From NCBI GenBank assembly GCA_001972305.1, contig BDDD01000184.1, positions 82,275-146,274 of the forward strand: a stretch of 64,000 nt of DNA. Reading direction: 5' to 3'. Both the position numbers and the translations under genes were made by a program. Numbering within the stretch: position 1 is the first letter of the stretch; each line of letters starts with the position of its first letter. Under the pieces are notes generated by a model, which worked only from the letters and a program-made list of their open reading frames with translations, was not told the origin of the DNA and searched no databases. This DNA comes from Cephalotus follicularis. Its lineage: Eukaryota; Streptophyta; Magnoliopsida; Oxalidales; Cephalotaceae. Shown here piece after piece: positions 21,644 to 34,409 of the stretch.

Positions 21644-24294
21644 TGTAATACCCTGCTTACCTGTACGTCTTTTTCTTACGGGTTTTATTTGTTTCGTTTA
21701 TGAAATTGTATGTTTACGTTGGGTTTATATTGGGGCTGACTGATACCAGCCTTAAATTTGTTTGGGTTTGTTAGTATGGACTTTTGGGCTTGGGTAAATT
21801 AGTTATATTATTATTATGATTAATTCCATAAATCAATTTTAAAAAGCCTTTTTAAAATACCATCTTTTATTTTTAATCTTTCCTTTTCTTTATTTTTCCT
21901 TTCCTTTTATTTTCCTTTTTATTTCCTCTCAAATTCTCTCTCCCTCTCACGACATCTCTCCCTCTCAAACTCTCTCTCCCGAATTCTCTCCTTCCATCAT
22001 AATTTTTACACGGCAATAATCCCCTCCTTCCATATCAATATGATTTTGTCTCATTGTTTCCTTATTCTTTCCCCAATTTCCTCTTCTTTTCTGTTTTGGA
22101 TTATGTTGCTATATATGTGTGTCAAGCCTTCGTTTCTGCCATATCTCCTTGCTGCCGAACCTGCCATTGGAAGAGTCACTGAGTTTCTTGTGTTTTTGCC
22201 TCATTAAACAGGTTAGTTCTTCTTGTTTTGTACATAGAAATCGTTCTTGGCAATGTGGGTATTGTTGGCAGGCTTGAATTCTGATGTCTTCCTCTCGTTT
22301 TTCCTTTGTGATCAACCACTGTGTCATTCAATTGGTGATCCTGCAATCGTTTTTGACATCCAGCAGGTTGGTTTTCTATATGGTTATGCCTTAGTAATCT
22401 GTTTTTGGATCATTGTCATCAAAATATGAATTTTGGTTGCTAAAGATGATTTTAATTATGGTTTCGGTATCCTTGTTCTTCTGTCAAGTAACTGTGTGTT
22501 AGCAGCCATCTGTAGACATCTAGGAATCGATATACAATCTGGCTTGATGCATGTAATGGTGATAGTGGACAGAATTGGATTAAATGTTAGTATGCAATGG
22601 TTTAAAGTCCCTGTCACATTGAAAGAATTTTCTGTCAACATGCTTATGTCAAATTCTGTGTTGCTACAATGTTTAACATGTCATATTAAGTTATTTTACA
22701 TGTTGGTAACCTTCTAGGGTCAAACAAATCCAAGTCTTGGTTGCTAAAATTGCACAAACTGCACAGAATTGCTGTTCTGATAACCAGAACAGTCGACTGT
22801 CCGTATGAACAAGTCGACTGTCTGCAAGTCCAGGTTGGGTAGTCGACTGGCCCTGTTGTGTAGTCGACTGCCACCCATTGTTAGTCGACTGGATTCTTCA
22901 AACAGTCAGCTGGTTTGTCCTGTAAACTTCTATTTTCGTCCGTTTATTATTCCGATGATCCGGGTTTATTTGTAAACATCATTATGATTCTGTTTTATGC
23001 CCAAGATGAATTTTAGACCCTTATATGAATGCTTTCGTATTGTTTAGATTATTGTGCTACGTGAAGCAAAATAAATTTACCGGTTATTCGTAAGCTTATC
23101 TGTGATCGTACAAGGTACGAATTCTTCCTTCCATGACACATTCTTACTGTTTCAGTTCTGTTTGAAATTAAATACAGATTTTGATTTTGTTATCACTCGG
23201 TTTTATGAATATGCTTCCGTTTGGTTTATGAATTCCGTATATTTGGGTTTTTGGAAATAAAGTCGTTTGGTATTTTATGAAGTAAACATTCTAACTTTAT
23301 GAAATCAGTTATGATGTATTTACGAAATGATATACAATCATCTCTTTATTGTGAAATTAAATGAGTTTATTTTTTTTCTGATTATGAAAGTATGTGAAAC
23401 TATATCGTTTGAGTACGATTTATGGTAATGGTTTGGGAAACGTTTTATTTACTTTAAAATGATTTGATGAAATCATGTTTTTGGAAATGGTAATATACTG
23501 AGCTTTTATAACCACCTATGGGGGTACCATAGGCATGCTGTGAGCCTGGCACGGGGGCATGACACTTTCCGTAACGGTGTGATTAGTTTACGGCGTCTCT
23601 CTGGGATATCCGTAGATCGGATTTGGGATAGAGGCGTATGGATCGATCCTAGTTATATGTTATTGGGATATGTTTGGGATATGGGAATTGTATGTGTAGT
23701 GCCGTATACTACAATTCCATTGGCAACGTGGGTGTCGCGAACCCCTTGCTACTATATGATATGTTTTGGGTTTTGGTGCTCAGTTTATTGATCCTATGTT
23801 TTGGAAAGGTACACCTTATGGTTTATATGTTTTGCCGTGGGCATTTATAAAACATGTTTAAATTATTTTATTGCTTAAGATTTCAGTTTTAATGTACTTT
23901 TGGAAATCTTCCTGCTTTAAAATATTGTTTACTGTTTTATATTCTATATCCGTACTGAGGTTTGCTCAGCCGCGTTTTTGTTTACATGCGGCAGGTTATC
24001 AGGAGCAAAGGGGCAATGTGTGATGAGAGTGACTCCCATATATCTGAGGATCGTCTAGTAGCTGATCCTTTTGTGTTATGTGGTCATAGTGGAACCCGAT
24101 AATTAAACAATGTGTTATTTCAGTTTATGACTTTTGGATTTTGAATAAGCTTCAGTTTATGATCAGTTTTTATATGTTTTGGTTATGCTTTAAACCATCA
24201 CGTTTTTAATAAAGATGAACGTTATCAATATGATATGTCCTGTTTAGTTTCGGTATTATGCACTGTGGCGACTCCCACAGATCAGGGGTGTTGC
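21644..24294 (+). repeat. C 5' LTR (family A)
   Basis: A 2.65-kb LTR starting TGTAATACCC and ending GGGGTGTTGCA (the 3' LTR has GGGGTGTTACA). It carries an oligopyrimidine CTCTCTCCC tract (about 21930-21990), a GTCGAC array, the CCTATGG dyad at 23515-23533 and the CTGAGGTTTGCTCAG dyad near 23955. Small open frames in it are not conserved coding sequence. Confidence 0.95.
22790..22912. repeat. GTCGAC array (C 5' LTR)
   Basis: About six units of the CAGTCGACTG dialect. The matching array in the 3' LTR (29300-29463) has an additional segment of about 41 bp with two more units, lying between two copies of CGACTGTCT. Confidence 0.9.
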
Positions 24295-24300
24295 AGTTTA

Positions 24301-24312
24301 TGGTATCAGAGA
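24301..24312 (+). other. C primer binding site
   Basis: TGGTATCAGAGA lies 6 bp after the 5' LTR end. It matches the initiator Met tRNA type site except for the last base. Confidence 0.85.
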
Positions 24313-24469
24313 ATAGGTTTTGTTCCTTAGGAGACCTAACTAGGTTTGACCTGTGAGCTTGGGTAGACTTGGGTTAGGACTGTTCTGTTATGTTTCGGTC
24401 TTTCTGATATCTTTTTCTGTTTTGATTTTGGGTTTCAGTTTGATAATACGTGTTCGGTTTCTTTCATAG

Positions 24470-25878
24470 ATGGATGCATAAGAAACGCTCCGCAGAGAAC
24501 TGCACCAGCTGGGGCTTGAAATGAAGCTAGAAATGAGCCTTCTGTGGAAGAGTTGGTCCGTCAAGCAGTTGCTTAGGAAGTGAATCGAGTTATGCAACAA
24601 CAACAGAACCGGGAACAAGTTGTTGAGGAGAATGCTCCGGCAGAGGTTCAGGCGGGTGTGGAAACTGGGGACAGGCATGGCACCCCTACTCATGTTTGGC
24701 TTGAACGGTTTCAGAAACAGAGGCCGCAGTCTTTCAGTTCGGCTGTGACTCCGGTGAAAGCTGAACACTGGATAGCACACATGGAGAAAATCTTTAATGT
24801 TCTGAGGTGTGATGATCAGCAGAAGGTAAGGTTTGCGGCTTACAAACTCAAAGGGGATGCTTAGAAATGGTGGAATGCTCTGAATTCAGCTAAAGGTGGA
24901 GGTTATACAGATACTCTGTCATGGTTTGAGTTCCGGGATGTCTTCTATCAGCAGTATTTCCCCACTGCTGATAAGGAGGCCTATGCTAGAGAGTTCGTAA
25001 ACACCGGGCAGAAAGATGGAGAGACAGTTTCGGAGTTCTTGACCCGTTTCACTAGATTAGCTGGGTTTGCTGGATCCATGGCGGGGTCAGCATCAGAGCA
25101 AGCTGAAAAGTTTAAGTGGAAGCTGCATTATCAGCTTAGGTGAAAACTGATGAACTCCAGGTTTGCGGATGTCGCCAAAGTTGCTAACGCCGCGAAAAAC
25201 ATTGAATTAGAGAGATTGGATTTTCAGGCAGCTCGTCTGGAAGGAGATAAGAAGCGGAATAGGAGTGAACAAGGTTCTGGACAGCAGAACAAGGGTCAAG
25301 GCAGTTCATGGAATAGGGGCAGAGGAGGTAAACAACATAAGAAAGATCACAAGCAGAATAGAGATGGTAATCAACAGCGTCAGCAAGGAAATGACCAGAA
25401 AAATGCACAGGGAGCTGATGGGGGTAGCCCCGATGTTCAGATTGCTAGGTGTGATGCTTGTGGTAGGTATAATCCGGTCGGTACCTGTTATAAAGTCAAT
25501 GGGGCTTGCTTTGTATGTGGGCAGATGGGACACTTCACGAAGGATTGTCAGGATCCTCATGCTAAGGAAAGGAAGGGAAATGGTGCAAATGCTGGGCAGC
25601 GCAATGTTGGAGGCCGAGTCTTCGCAATTATGGCTCATCAGGCAGCTAATGCTCCAGGTACGGTTTCGGGTTTTATTTCTGTTGCTAACCGTAGAGCTTA
25701 TGTGTTATATGATACTGGATCGACATACTCGATTGTGGCGAGGTCTTTTGTTCGGCATCTTGGGATGCCTTCGCAGTTGTTTGATCCAGCTTTGGTTCTT
25801 TCTACCCCTATGGGGACATCTGTTATGATATCTGAGTGTTTTTATGCTTGTCCTATTGTTTTTGATGTTCGGGTCTGA
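24470..25878 (+). pseudogene. C gag and protease
   Basis: A start at 24470 (MDA) meets a stop three codons later and then a frame change near 24530. From there the frame is shared with pol. Gag is recognised by WLERFQKQRPQSF, AEHWIAHMEKIFNVL, the Gln/Asn/Gly-rich linker and one CCHC knuckle, C-FV-C-GQMG-H-FTKD-C, near 25500-25550, preceded by a CDACG..NPVGTC motif. Protease follows: VLYDTGSTYSIVA has the catalytic Asp. In-frame stops lie at 24574, 24862, 25141 and 25876; at least some fit TGG or CGA codons lost by C-to-T changes. Confidence 0.85.
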
Positions 25879-28308
25879 GATGCGGATCTTCTTCCTCTTG
25901 ATATGTATGATTTCGATGTTATTCTGGGGATGGATTGGTTGGAGCGTCATCGGGCTACGATTGATTGTCACGCTCGGAGGATTCTGTTCGGAGATGTGCA
26001 TCGACCTGATTTTATTTATCAGGGTTCATGGCCTATGAAGGATGGTAAGATCATATCGGTTATGAAAGCTCAGAAGTTGGTAGCTATGGGCGTCAAAGGG
26101 TTTCTGGCTGTTGTGAAGGATGTCTCAAGGGCCGAGTCTCGCCTTGAAGATTATCCTGTGGTTAGAGAGTTTTCTGATGTGTTTCTGGAGGAGTTACCGG
26201 GTTTGCCACCGCAACGGGAAGTGGAGTTTACCATCGAACTCATTCCTGGTGCGGCACCTATATCTAAAGCACCATATAGGATGGCACCGCTTGAATTGCA
26301 AGAGCTGAAAGAGCAGTTGCAAGAATTGTTAGATCGGGGTTTTATCCGGCCGAGTGTTTCGCCGTGGGGAGCTCCGGTTTTGTTTGTCAAGAAGAATGAC
26401 GGATCTATGAGACTGTGTATTGACTACAGAGAACTGAATCGAATCACTGTTCGTAATAAATACCCTTTGCCTAGGATTGATGACCTGTTTGATCAACTCC
26501 AAGGTGTACGGTATTTTTCTAAGATCGATTTGAGGTCTGTATATCATCAATTGCGGATAAAAGATGAATATGTGCCTAAGACTGCTTTCCGCACACGGTA
26601 TGGGCATTATGAATTTCTGGTGATACCGTTTGGGCTTACGAATGCACCAGCAGTGTTCATGGACCTTATGAATCGGGTTTTTCGTGAGTTTCTGGATCGC
26701 TTTGTGATTGTGTTCATCGATGATATCCTTGTGTATTCGAAATCGAAGGAGGAACATGAAGAGCAACTTCGAATAGTGCTTAGTATTCTGAGGAAGAATC
26801 AGCTATACGCAAAGTTTTTGAAATGTGAGTTCTGGTTGGAACAGGTGGCGCTTTTAGGCCATGTGGTTACAGCGGAAGGGATTTCTGTGGATCCTGCTAA
26901 GGTTGAAGCTATTACTAAATGGCCGAGACCCACTACAGTATCGCAAGTTAGGAGCTTTCTGGGTTTAGCTGGTTACTATAGGCGGTTCGTGGAAGGCTTC
27001 TCCTCTGTAGCCTTGCCACTGACTCAGCTTATGAGGAAGGGAGCGAAGTTTGTGTGGAATGACGAACGGGAAGCAAGCTTCGAGAAGTTAAAGAACGGTC
27101 TTGTGTCTACACCGATTCTCCGTTTACCGTCTGGGTCGGGAGGATACCAGATTTATAGTGATGCTTCTAAAAAGGGTTTGGGTTGTGTTCTGATGCAGCA
27201 TGGTCATGTGATAGCATATGCTTCGAGACAGTTGAAGCCTTATGAATTGAATTACCCTACGCATGATCTCGAGTTGGCGGCAGTTGTGTTTGCACTGAAG
27301 ATTTGGAGGCACTACTTGTATGGAGAAACTTGTGACGTCTTTACCGATCATAAGAGTCTCAAGTACATCTTCACGCAAAAGGAGTTGAATATGCGTCAGA
27401 GACGTTGGTTGGCGCTTTTGAAAGATTACGATCTGAATATTCAGTACCACCCTGGTAAAGCAAACGTGGTAGCTGATGCTCTGAGTAGGAAGAGTTCTGG
27501 GAGTGTGGCAGCTTTGGTTACGCAGTCGCATTTGATAGCAGATATGGAGCGATTGGATTTGAATCTGTTTGTTCATGGTTCAGATGGGTATATGGCTGGC
27601 ATGAATATGGAACCTACCCTTATATCTCGAATTAAGGCAACTCAAAATGATGACGATGAACTTTGGGCCTTGGTTCAAAATGTTGAAAAGGGGAAACAGT
27701 CAGAGTTCCGTGTGGATGAGCATGGAGTGATCTGGTTGGGTAGTCGGTTGTGTGTTCCGGCAGATGCTTCTATCAGAGATGCTGTTTTATCTGAAGCACA
27801 TAGCTCTCCGTTCTCTATACATCCGGGTTCTACAAAAATGTATAGGGACTTGAAGGAAAATTTCTGGTGGAGCGGAATGAAGAGGGATGTAGCAGAGTTT
27901 ATCAGGAAGTGTTTGGTCTGTCAGCAGGTTAAGATCGAACACCAGCGAGCTAGTGGTTTGTTACAGCCCTTAGAAGTTCTAGTATGGAAATGGGAGAGTA
28001 TTGCGATGGATTTTGTTACAGGTTTGCCGAGAACTTACAGAAGAAATGATGCTATATGGGTTGTTGTGGATCGGTTGACCAAATCAGCTCACTTCTTGGC
28101 AATCCGAGAGGACTTTTCTGTGGACCGCTTGGCGGAAGTTTTCCAACGGGAGATTGTGAGACTGCATGGGACTCCTGTATCTATTGTTTCGGATAGGGAT
28201 CCCCGTTTCACTTCACGGTTTTGGAAGGGATTTCAAAAAGCTTGGGGTACTAGACTAAATTTCAGTACAGCTTTCCATCCACAGACAGATGGGCAGACAG
28301 ATGGGTAA
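25879..28308 (+). pseudogene. C pol: RT, RNase H and truncated integrase
   Basis: A single open frame of about 800 codons from 25903. It has DVILGMDWL (end of protease region), RT blocks ([37 protein letters not shown] with both Asp), RNase H ([56 protein letters not shown]) and integrase ([43 protein letters not shown]). It ends just after HPQTDGQ, before the third catalytic acid, where a deletion joins it to the 3' LTR. RT and RNase H look intact; integrase is dead. Confidence 0.9.
28282..28305 (+). repeat. 12-bp tandem duplication at the C deletion junction
   Basis: CAGACAGATGGG occurs twice in a row (28282-28293 and 28294-28305), immediately followed by LTR sequence that matches 21795 onward. 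The shared GGG overlaps the LTR sequence GGGTAAATT. This looks like end joining with a short templated repeat. Confidence 0.85.
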
Positions 28309-30849
28309 ATTAGTTATATTATTATTATGATTAATTCCATAAATCAATTTTAAAAAGCCTTTTTAAAATACCATCTTTTATTTTTAATCTTTCCTTTTCT
28401 TTATTTTTCCTTTCCTTTTATTTTCCTTTTTATTTCCTCTCAAATTCTCTCTCCCTCTCACGACATCTCTCCCTCTCAAACTCTCTCTCCCGAATTCTCT
28501 CCTTCCATCATAATTTTTACACGGCAATAATCCCCTCCTTCCATATCAATATGATTTTGTCTCATTGTTTCCTTATTCTTTCCCCAATTTCCTCTTCTTT
28601 TCTGTTTTGGATTATGTTGCTATATATGTGTGTCAAGCCTTCGTTTCTGCCATATCTCCTTGCTGCCGAACCTGCCATTGGAAGAGTCACTGAGTTTCTT
28701 ATGTTTTTGCCTCATTAAACAGGTTAGTTCTTCTTGTTTTGTACATAGAAATCGTTCTTGGCAATGTGGGTATTGTTGGCAGGCTTGAATTCTGATGTCT
28801 TCCTCTCGTTTTTCCTTTGTGATCAGCCACTGTGTCATTCAATTGGTGTTCCTGCAATCGTTTTTGACATCCAGCAGGTTGGTTTTCTATATGGTTATGC
28901 CTTAGTAATCTGTTTTTGGATCATTGTCATCAAAATATGAATTTTGGTTGCTAAAGATTATTTTAATTATGGTTTCGCCATCCTTGTTCTTCTGTCAAGG
29001 AACTGTGTGTTAGCAGGCATCTGTAGACATCTAGGAATCGATATACAATCTGGCTTGATGCATGTAATGGTGATAGTGGACAGAATTGGATTAAATGTTA
29101 GTATGCAATGGTTAAAAGTCCCTGTCACATTGAAAGAATTTTCTGTCAACATGCTTATGTCGAATTCTGTGTTGCAACAATGTTTAACATGTCATATGAA
29201 GTTGTTTTACATGTTGGTAACCTTCTAGTGTCAAAAAAATCCAAGTCTTGGTTGCTAAAATTGCACAAACTGCACAGAATTGCTGTTCTGATACCCAGAA
29301 CAGTCGACTGTCCGTATGAACAAGTCGACTGTCTAGTTGAGTAGTCGACTGGACCCCTGATCCAGCCGACTGTCTGCAAGTCCAGGTTGGGTAGTCGACT
29401 GGCCCTGTTGTGTAGTCGACTGCCACCCATTGTTAGTCGACTGGATTCTTCAAACAGTCGGCTGGTTTGTCCTGTAAACTTCTGTTTTCGTCCGTTTATT
29501 CTTCCGATGATCTGGGTTTATTTGTAAACATCATTATGATTCTGTTTTATGCCCAAGATGAATTTTAGACCCTTATATGAATGCTTTCGTATTGTTTAGA
29601 TTATTGTGCTACGTGAAGCAAAATAAATTTACCGGTTATTCGTAAGCTTATCTGTGATCGCACAAGGTACGGATTCTTCGTTCCTTGACACATTCTTACT
29701 GTTTCAGTTCTGTTTGAAATTAAATACAGATTCTGATTTTCTTATCACTCGGTTTTATGAATATGCTTCCGTTTGGTTTATGAATTCCGTATATTTGGGA
29801 TTTTGGAAATAAAGTCATTTGGTATTTTATGAAGTAAACATTCTGACTTTATGAAATCAGTTATGATGTATTTAGGAAATGATATACAATCATCTCTTTA
29901 TTGTGAAATTAAATGAGTTGATTTTTTTTTTCTGATTATGAAAGTATGTGAAACTATATCGTTTGAGTACGATTTATGGTAATGGTTTGGGAAACGTTTT
30001 ATTTACTTTAAAATGATTTGATGAAATCATATTTTTGGAAATGGTAATATACTGAGCTTTTATAACCACCTATGGGGGTACCATAGGCATGCTGTGAGCC
30101 TGGCACGGGGGCATGACACTTTCCGTAACGGTGTGATTAGTTTACGGCGTCTCTCTGGGATATCCGTAGATCGCATTTGGGATAGAGGCGTATGGATCGA
30201 TCCTAGTTATATGTTATTGGGATATGTTTGGGATATAGGAATTGTATGTGTAGTGCCGTATACTACAATTCCATTGGCAACGTGGGTGTCGCGAACCCCT
30301 TGCTACTATATGATATGTTTTGGGTTTTGGTGCTCAGTTTATTGATCCTATGTTTTGGAAAGGTACACCTTATTGTTTATATGTTTTGCCGTGGGCATTT
30401 ATAAAACATGTTTAAATTATTTTATTGCTTAAGATTTCAGTTTTAATGTACTTTTGGAAATCTTGCTGCTTTAAAATATTGTTTACTGTTTTATATTCTA
30501 TATCCGTACTGAGGTTTGCTCAGCCGCATTTTTGTTTCCATGCGGCAGGTTATCAGGAGCAAAGGGGCAATGTGTGATGAGAGTGACTCCCATATGTCTG
30601 AGGATCGTCTAGTAGCTGATCCTTTTGTGTTATGTGGTCATAGTGGAACCCGATAATTAAACAATGTGTTATTTCAGTTTATGACTTTTGGATTTTGAAT
30701 AAGCTTCGGTTTATGATCAGTTTTTATATGTTTTGGTTATGCTTTAAACCATCACGTTTTTAATAAAGATGAACGTTATCAATATGATATGTCCTGTTTA
30801 GTTTCGGTATTATGCACTGTGGCGACTCCCACAGATCGGGGGTGTTACA
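28303..30849 (+). repeat. C 3' LTR, lacking its first ~148 bp
   Basis: It aligns with 21792-24294 almost base for base. Besides point differences it has about 41 bp more within the GTCGAC array (29300-29463). The end GGGTGTTACA is followed by target duplication ACTGC. Confidence 0.95.
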
Positions 30850-30854
30850 ACTGC

Positions 30855-31046
30855 CCCATGTGGCAGTCGGCTGTCGACGGCTGTGTTTAGGGTTTCTTAG
30901 CTTGTTACTTCACCAAATGTTCATCCATTCATCCCAAGCAATTACCAAACACAATTTGATAATAATTGGACAAGTAATTCAATTAAAATGTATATTTATT
31001 TCAACAATGGAATCAATATACATTAATTGGATTTGCGGTTATTACA
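30855..31046 (-). mobile_element. F3: solo LTR of gypsy family B, right part
   Basis: Continuation of the LTR interrupted at 21643. It starts in the GTCGAC array and ends ..TTGCGGTTATTACA at 31046, followed by the target duplication AGAGG. Confidence 0.9.
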
Positions 31047-32510
31047 AGAGGACTTCTAAGGGAAATAATGAAATCACTTAGGTTATTAAACACATTCTTG
31101 ATTATGAAGGGTCAGTGCTTTCACTGCGATGAAGATAGGCACTGAAAACATAATTGTATGGTCCGCCCTACAATTTTGAGCAAACCTTGAGAAGGATTGT
31201 CTCGGTTATTTGATATTGACAATATGAACCGGCAAGTCAAGTCGATGGGTTTAGGTGGTCAGGTTGGTGATTAAGGATATTTTATCCAAGATCATGGAGA
31301 CCAGCCTGTTTATCCTATATCAAAGACAACACTTGTGCCAATGAGGTTAGGATGATTCCTTCTTCAAAGGCAAGAGTCCGGTTTGTATTTAAATAGTACA
31401 TAGATTTTTTCTATTGTACTTAAATATCAAATAAATAACCAAAAGGAAAATGAGATGATTGATATAATCACAAAAATAATCAATATTAATACTGATTTGT
31501 TTATGCGCATTTGTTGTGCACACACAAGGTTCGCATGGACTTATTAGTTGCATATTGATTAATACATGAGATGTGAAGGGCATAGTTAACAATGTAGCCA
31601 TATTGGGTGAATCCATGGGATACATCATAAATCTATACCCTCGGCAATAAAGACTAAGTCAAGTCTGTGAGATAAGGATTAGCGAGTCGGTTTATCCTGG
31701 GTATGTCCATATCCTGGATTGTCAATCCGACCTGCGAATTCTGTCTTACAGGCAACATGACTTAATCTCCCTCTGTACGACATTGGGAGAAGTCTTTAAA
31801 GTTTCCAGTCTTATGTTCGGTTCATGATTCTACGTGGATTGCTAATAGCTGGCGCTCATGGGGATTTTATGTAATTCACATCCTTACTTGTCTTTTATTA
31901 AAGTAAGGAGCATTTGTACTTGAAAGGGTACAAGTGTGAATTCTTTTGAATAGTTCGAAGAATTCAAATGTGAATTATCAGAAGGAACTGAAAGGGTTTT
32001 TGACGGATCTTGATGAGATTGAGAAAGTGCAAAAAATCTTCAGTGAGTTTCTGTTTCATCTCAAACAAGAATGAGATTTTCTATTAAAGGAAGAGCAGAT
32101 TGTGTCTTATGTGATGAGATAAAATGAAGTGTCTATCTTACAGGCTTTCCTTTTTCCTTTTAGTTAATACCCTTCAAATAATTATTAAGTAAGGAACATG
32201 GTGTTGGAAACCTGGGAGGGGTCCTAGTCGATTTTGAGTCTAGGATGCTAGTGTGTATAATTTTTATTTTTCAAAAAACACCAAGACTGCAAGTCATGGT
32301 TCACACTGACATCTTACTACCATAATCAATAAACCGAGGATCTCCGTTTAATTATCAATCGAATTAAAATAAAAACAAGCATGCACACAAAAACATAAAC
32401 CGAAAACACATCGGTAACCATAAAAACAAAAGGGAAGCAACCATACCAACGTTGGAGACTCCACCACTTTGCCACTACGCGCTTGCAGCAGCCACAGCCC
32501 TTCACAGGAC
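31047..32510. other. Old unassigned stretch with a possible copia gag knuckle
   Basis: At 31115-31157 the plus strand reads C-FH-C-DEDR-H-*KHN-C, the spacing of a retroviral CCHC knuckle with one stop inside, similar to copia gag knuckles. Nothing else in 31160-32510 gives a recognisable protein. The stretch 31640-32160 looks like non-coding LTR or leader sequence of a copia element, but I cannot place it. AGGAC at 32506-32510 is the left target duplication of Co2. Confidence 0.35.
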
Positions 32511-33097
32511 TGTTGGAACCTTATGGCGATTTAGCAATAAAATATCTAGATGCATAAAACCCTAATATATATATTGTGTGATCATCTCATGAATATCAAG
32601 CCATATGGTTCGTTTCCATGATCTTTTGAGCATACATATATAGTTAGATATAAATCAATAGGGAGGAGCAAGCGAAATTACTCACATGATTGGAGCGGCT
32701 CCTTCCTTCTTCCACTGTGTCTTCTTGCTCCCAAAAGCAGAGCTACTTGTTGAACGAATGAAACGGTTCTAGCTTCCAAGTATAGAAAGCCTCCAAGGTA
32801 TCCACACCAAGCTTCAATTTCTAACACTAGGTTTCCCAAACTTTCAACTCTTGATTGTATATGAGAGAGAGGAGAGAAGACACCAAGAGAGAGAACAAAA
32901 ACATCCAACAACTCTCTAAATAGGAAGGTGAGTGTGTTCTATATATACTTGCTGCTAGACAATTATATTAGAACACAAACTATTATCCTATCATGCTTAG
33001 GGTTTCCTAATGCATTCAGGATTCTTCCTTAGATAGTCTTTCTCTCCTTTTTGACTTCTACTTTCCTTAATCTCATTCAGGATAATTAATCTCATTG

Positions 33098-33128
33098 ATT
33101 TTATATATATATATATATATATATAAAA
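33098..33128. repeat. (TA)n dyad ATTTTATATA..TATATAAAAT
   Basis: A TA run of about 24 bp flanked by inverted ATTTTA/TAAAAT, a perfect self-complementary stretch within the Co2 3' LTR. Confidence 0.85.
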
Positions 33129-34013
33129 TCTCATTAATTATATTTATATATAATTAGGAAATAACATACCAATTATTTTTCTCTCATCACGTGTTACAAA
33201 AATCAGCCTGTATTGTGTGTGAACCTATGGGTTCACTATTACGCTGGCCGTAGGATTAATATTGTGATGCTCACAATTATTCGATTAAATATTTATTATC
33301 ACATAAAAAAAATTATCTCGAATATTTCGAATCAAAACTCTTTTAATTCTTTTCTTCCAAAATTAATTTATCAATTCAATCTCGGGTATCCTACTGGTCG
33401 ACATCGACATCTAGCAATGCATAACGACCCCCAGGTAATATGAATAATTTGTGAACCACTATTTACAGGTACATGCACGTATAGTCCCTCCACTGACAAT
33501 GCTCTAATTAAATCTAGGGTACGGATTATGTCAGATCCCAATAATTTAATCTTTAGCCTCGTGACTATCTTTCATCAGCCTTAATAATATTAGAGGTGCC
33601 CCTCTAATATTCAACCAATGATATCACACTCTTGATATCGTGGCTAGCCTGGCTAGGCGTTTAATTGCTAATGAAAATCATCCTGAGCATAATCTTCTTT
33701 TACTAGAAGCAATGGATTCATTGTTCCCAGTTCACATGACTCCATACATAAGCGTACTATATCCAACTAATGTCTGTATACACCTCATAGAATATGTATT
33801 TAAGCATCATCAAAACACAGCACCCTATGCACAAGACATCCAGTGACAACTCATGTCCAAGGACCACATGCACTGCTGTAAGACTAGAATTCTGTCTGAC
33901 ATGTAAGCAAAACTCCATACAGATATTCTATCAATAGTCACCTTCAATGAACTCATTAAATGAGCACCCATGTAGTTGTCATAGCATCATCCATGCGAGT
34001 GAGTGTGAGATCA

Positions 34014-34147
34014 GTCACCCTCTGCTTACCAATCTGACAGTACGTGCTGGTCTATCCGGATTGACCGTGCCCTGAGTGTCACCCTCTGTTTACCGATCCG
34101 ACAGTACGTGCTGGTCTATCCAGATTGACCATGCCCTGAGTGTCAAT
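34014..34147. repeat. Tandem duplication (~63 bp, two copies) in Co2 3' LTR
   Basis: Two adjacent copies of a unit running from TCACCCTCTG through ACAGTACGTGCTGGTC to CCCTGAGTG, differing at a handful of positions. Confidence 0.9.
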
Positions 34148-34409
34148 CCTATGACCAGAAAGATTCAAAATAAAGTATACCGAGATTCAAACTCTCTCAT
34201 CATGATCTCATCATGAACTTGGTTCTCTAACTTTATTCCAGGACATTCATTTACAATTAATAAAACATGTATTAATGAAATGAACTCATAGCCATTGATA
34301 AAACATAAACATCTTTATTGAATTTATAAATCGTTTATACAAGATAAAGTAAATATAAGCTCGACACTGGCTCACAGCACTTAATCTCTAAAAATCTCCC
34401 ACTAAGTGC

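Larger units (their letters stand above)
21644..30849 (+). mobile_element. C: Ty3/gypsy (Tekay-like) element of family A, internally deleted
   Basis: The order on the plus strand is 5' LTR (21644-24294), primer site, gag, protease, RT, RNase H, partial integrase, and a 3' LTR lacking its first ~148 bp. Target duplication ACTGC is perfect (21639-21643 and 30850-30854). The two LTRs are almost identical where compared, so this is among the youngest insertions here. The integrase end, its tail and the polypurine tract are deleted, and gag has several stops. Confidence 0.95.
32511..34393 (-). repeat. Co2 3' LTR
   Basis: About 1.88 kb, plus-strand start TGTTGGAACC matching TGTCGGAACC of the 5' LTR at 61567. 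The inner border is set by the RNase H end and the purine run GTGGGAGAT, and by comparison with the un-mirrored 5' LTR, which ends TCTCTAACA. The first 580 bp align directly with 61567-62155; the remainder aligns with 62746-64000 only when that block is read backwards. Confidence 0.85.

Noticed and set aside
31115-31157. CCHC-like motif as evidence for an independent gene
   Set aside because: It contains a stop and is surrounded by non-coding sequence; at best it is a remnant of a copia gag.
32678-32911. 77-codon frame found twice (also 61738-61971)
   Set aside because: The two copies are the sister LTRs of Co2. Duplication explains the conservation, and differences are not biased to silent sites as far as I can see.
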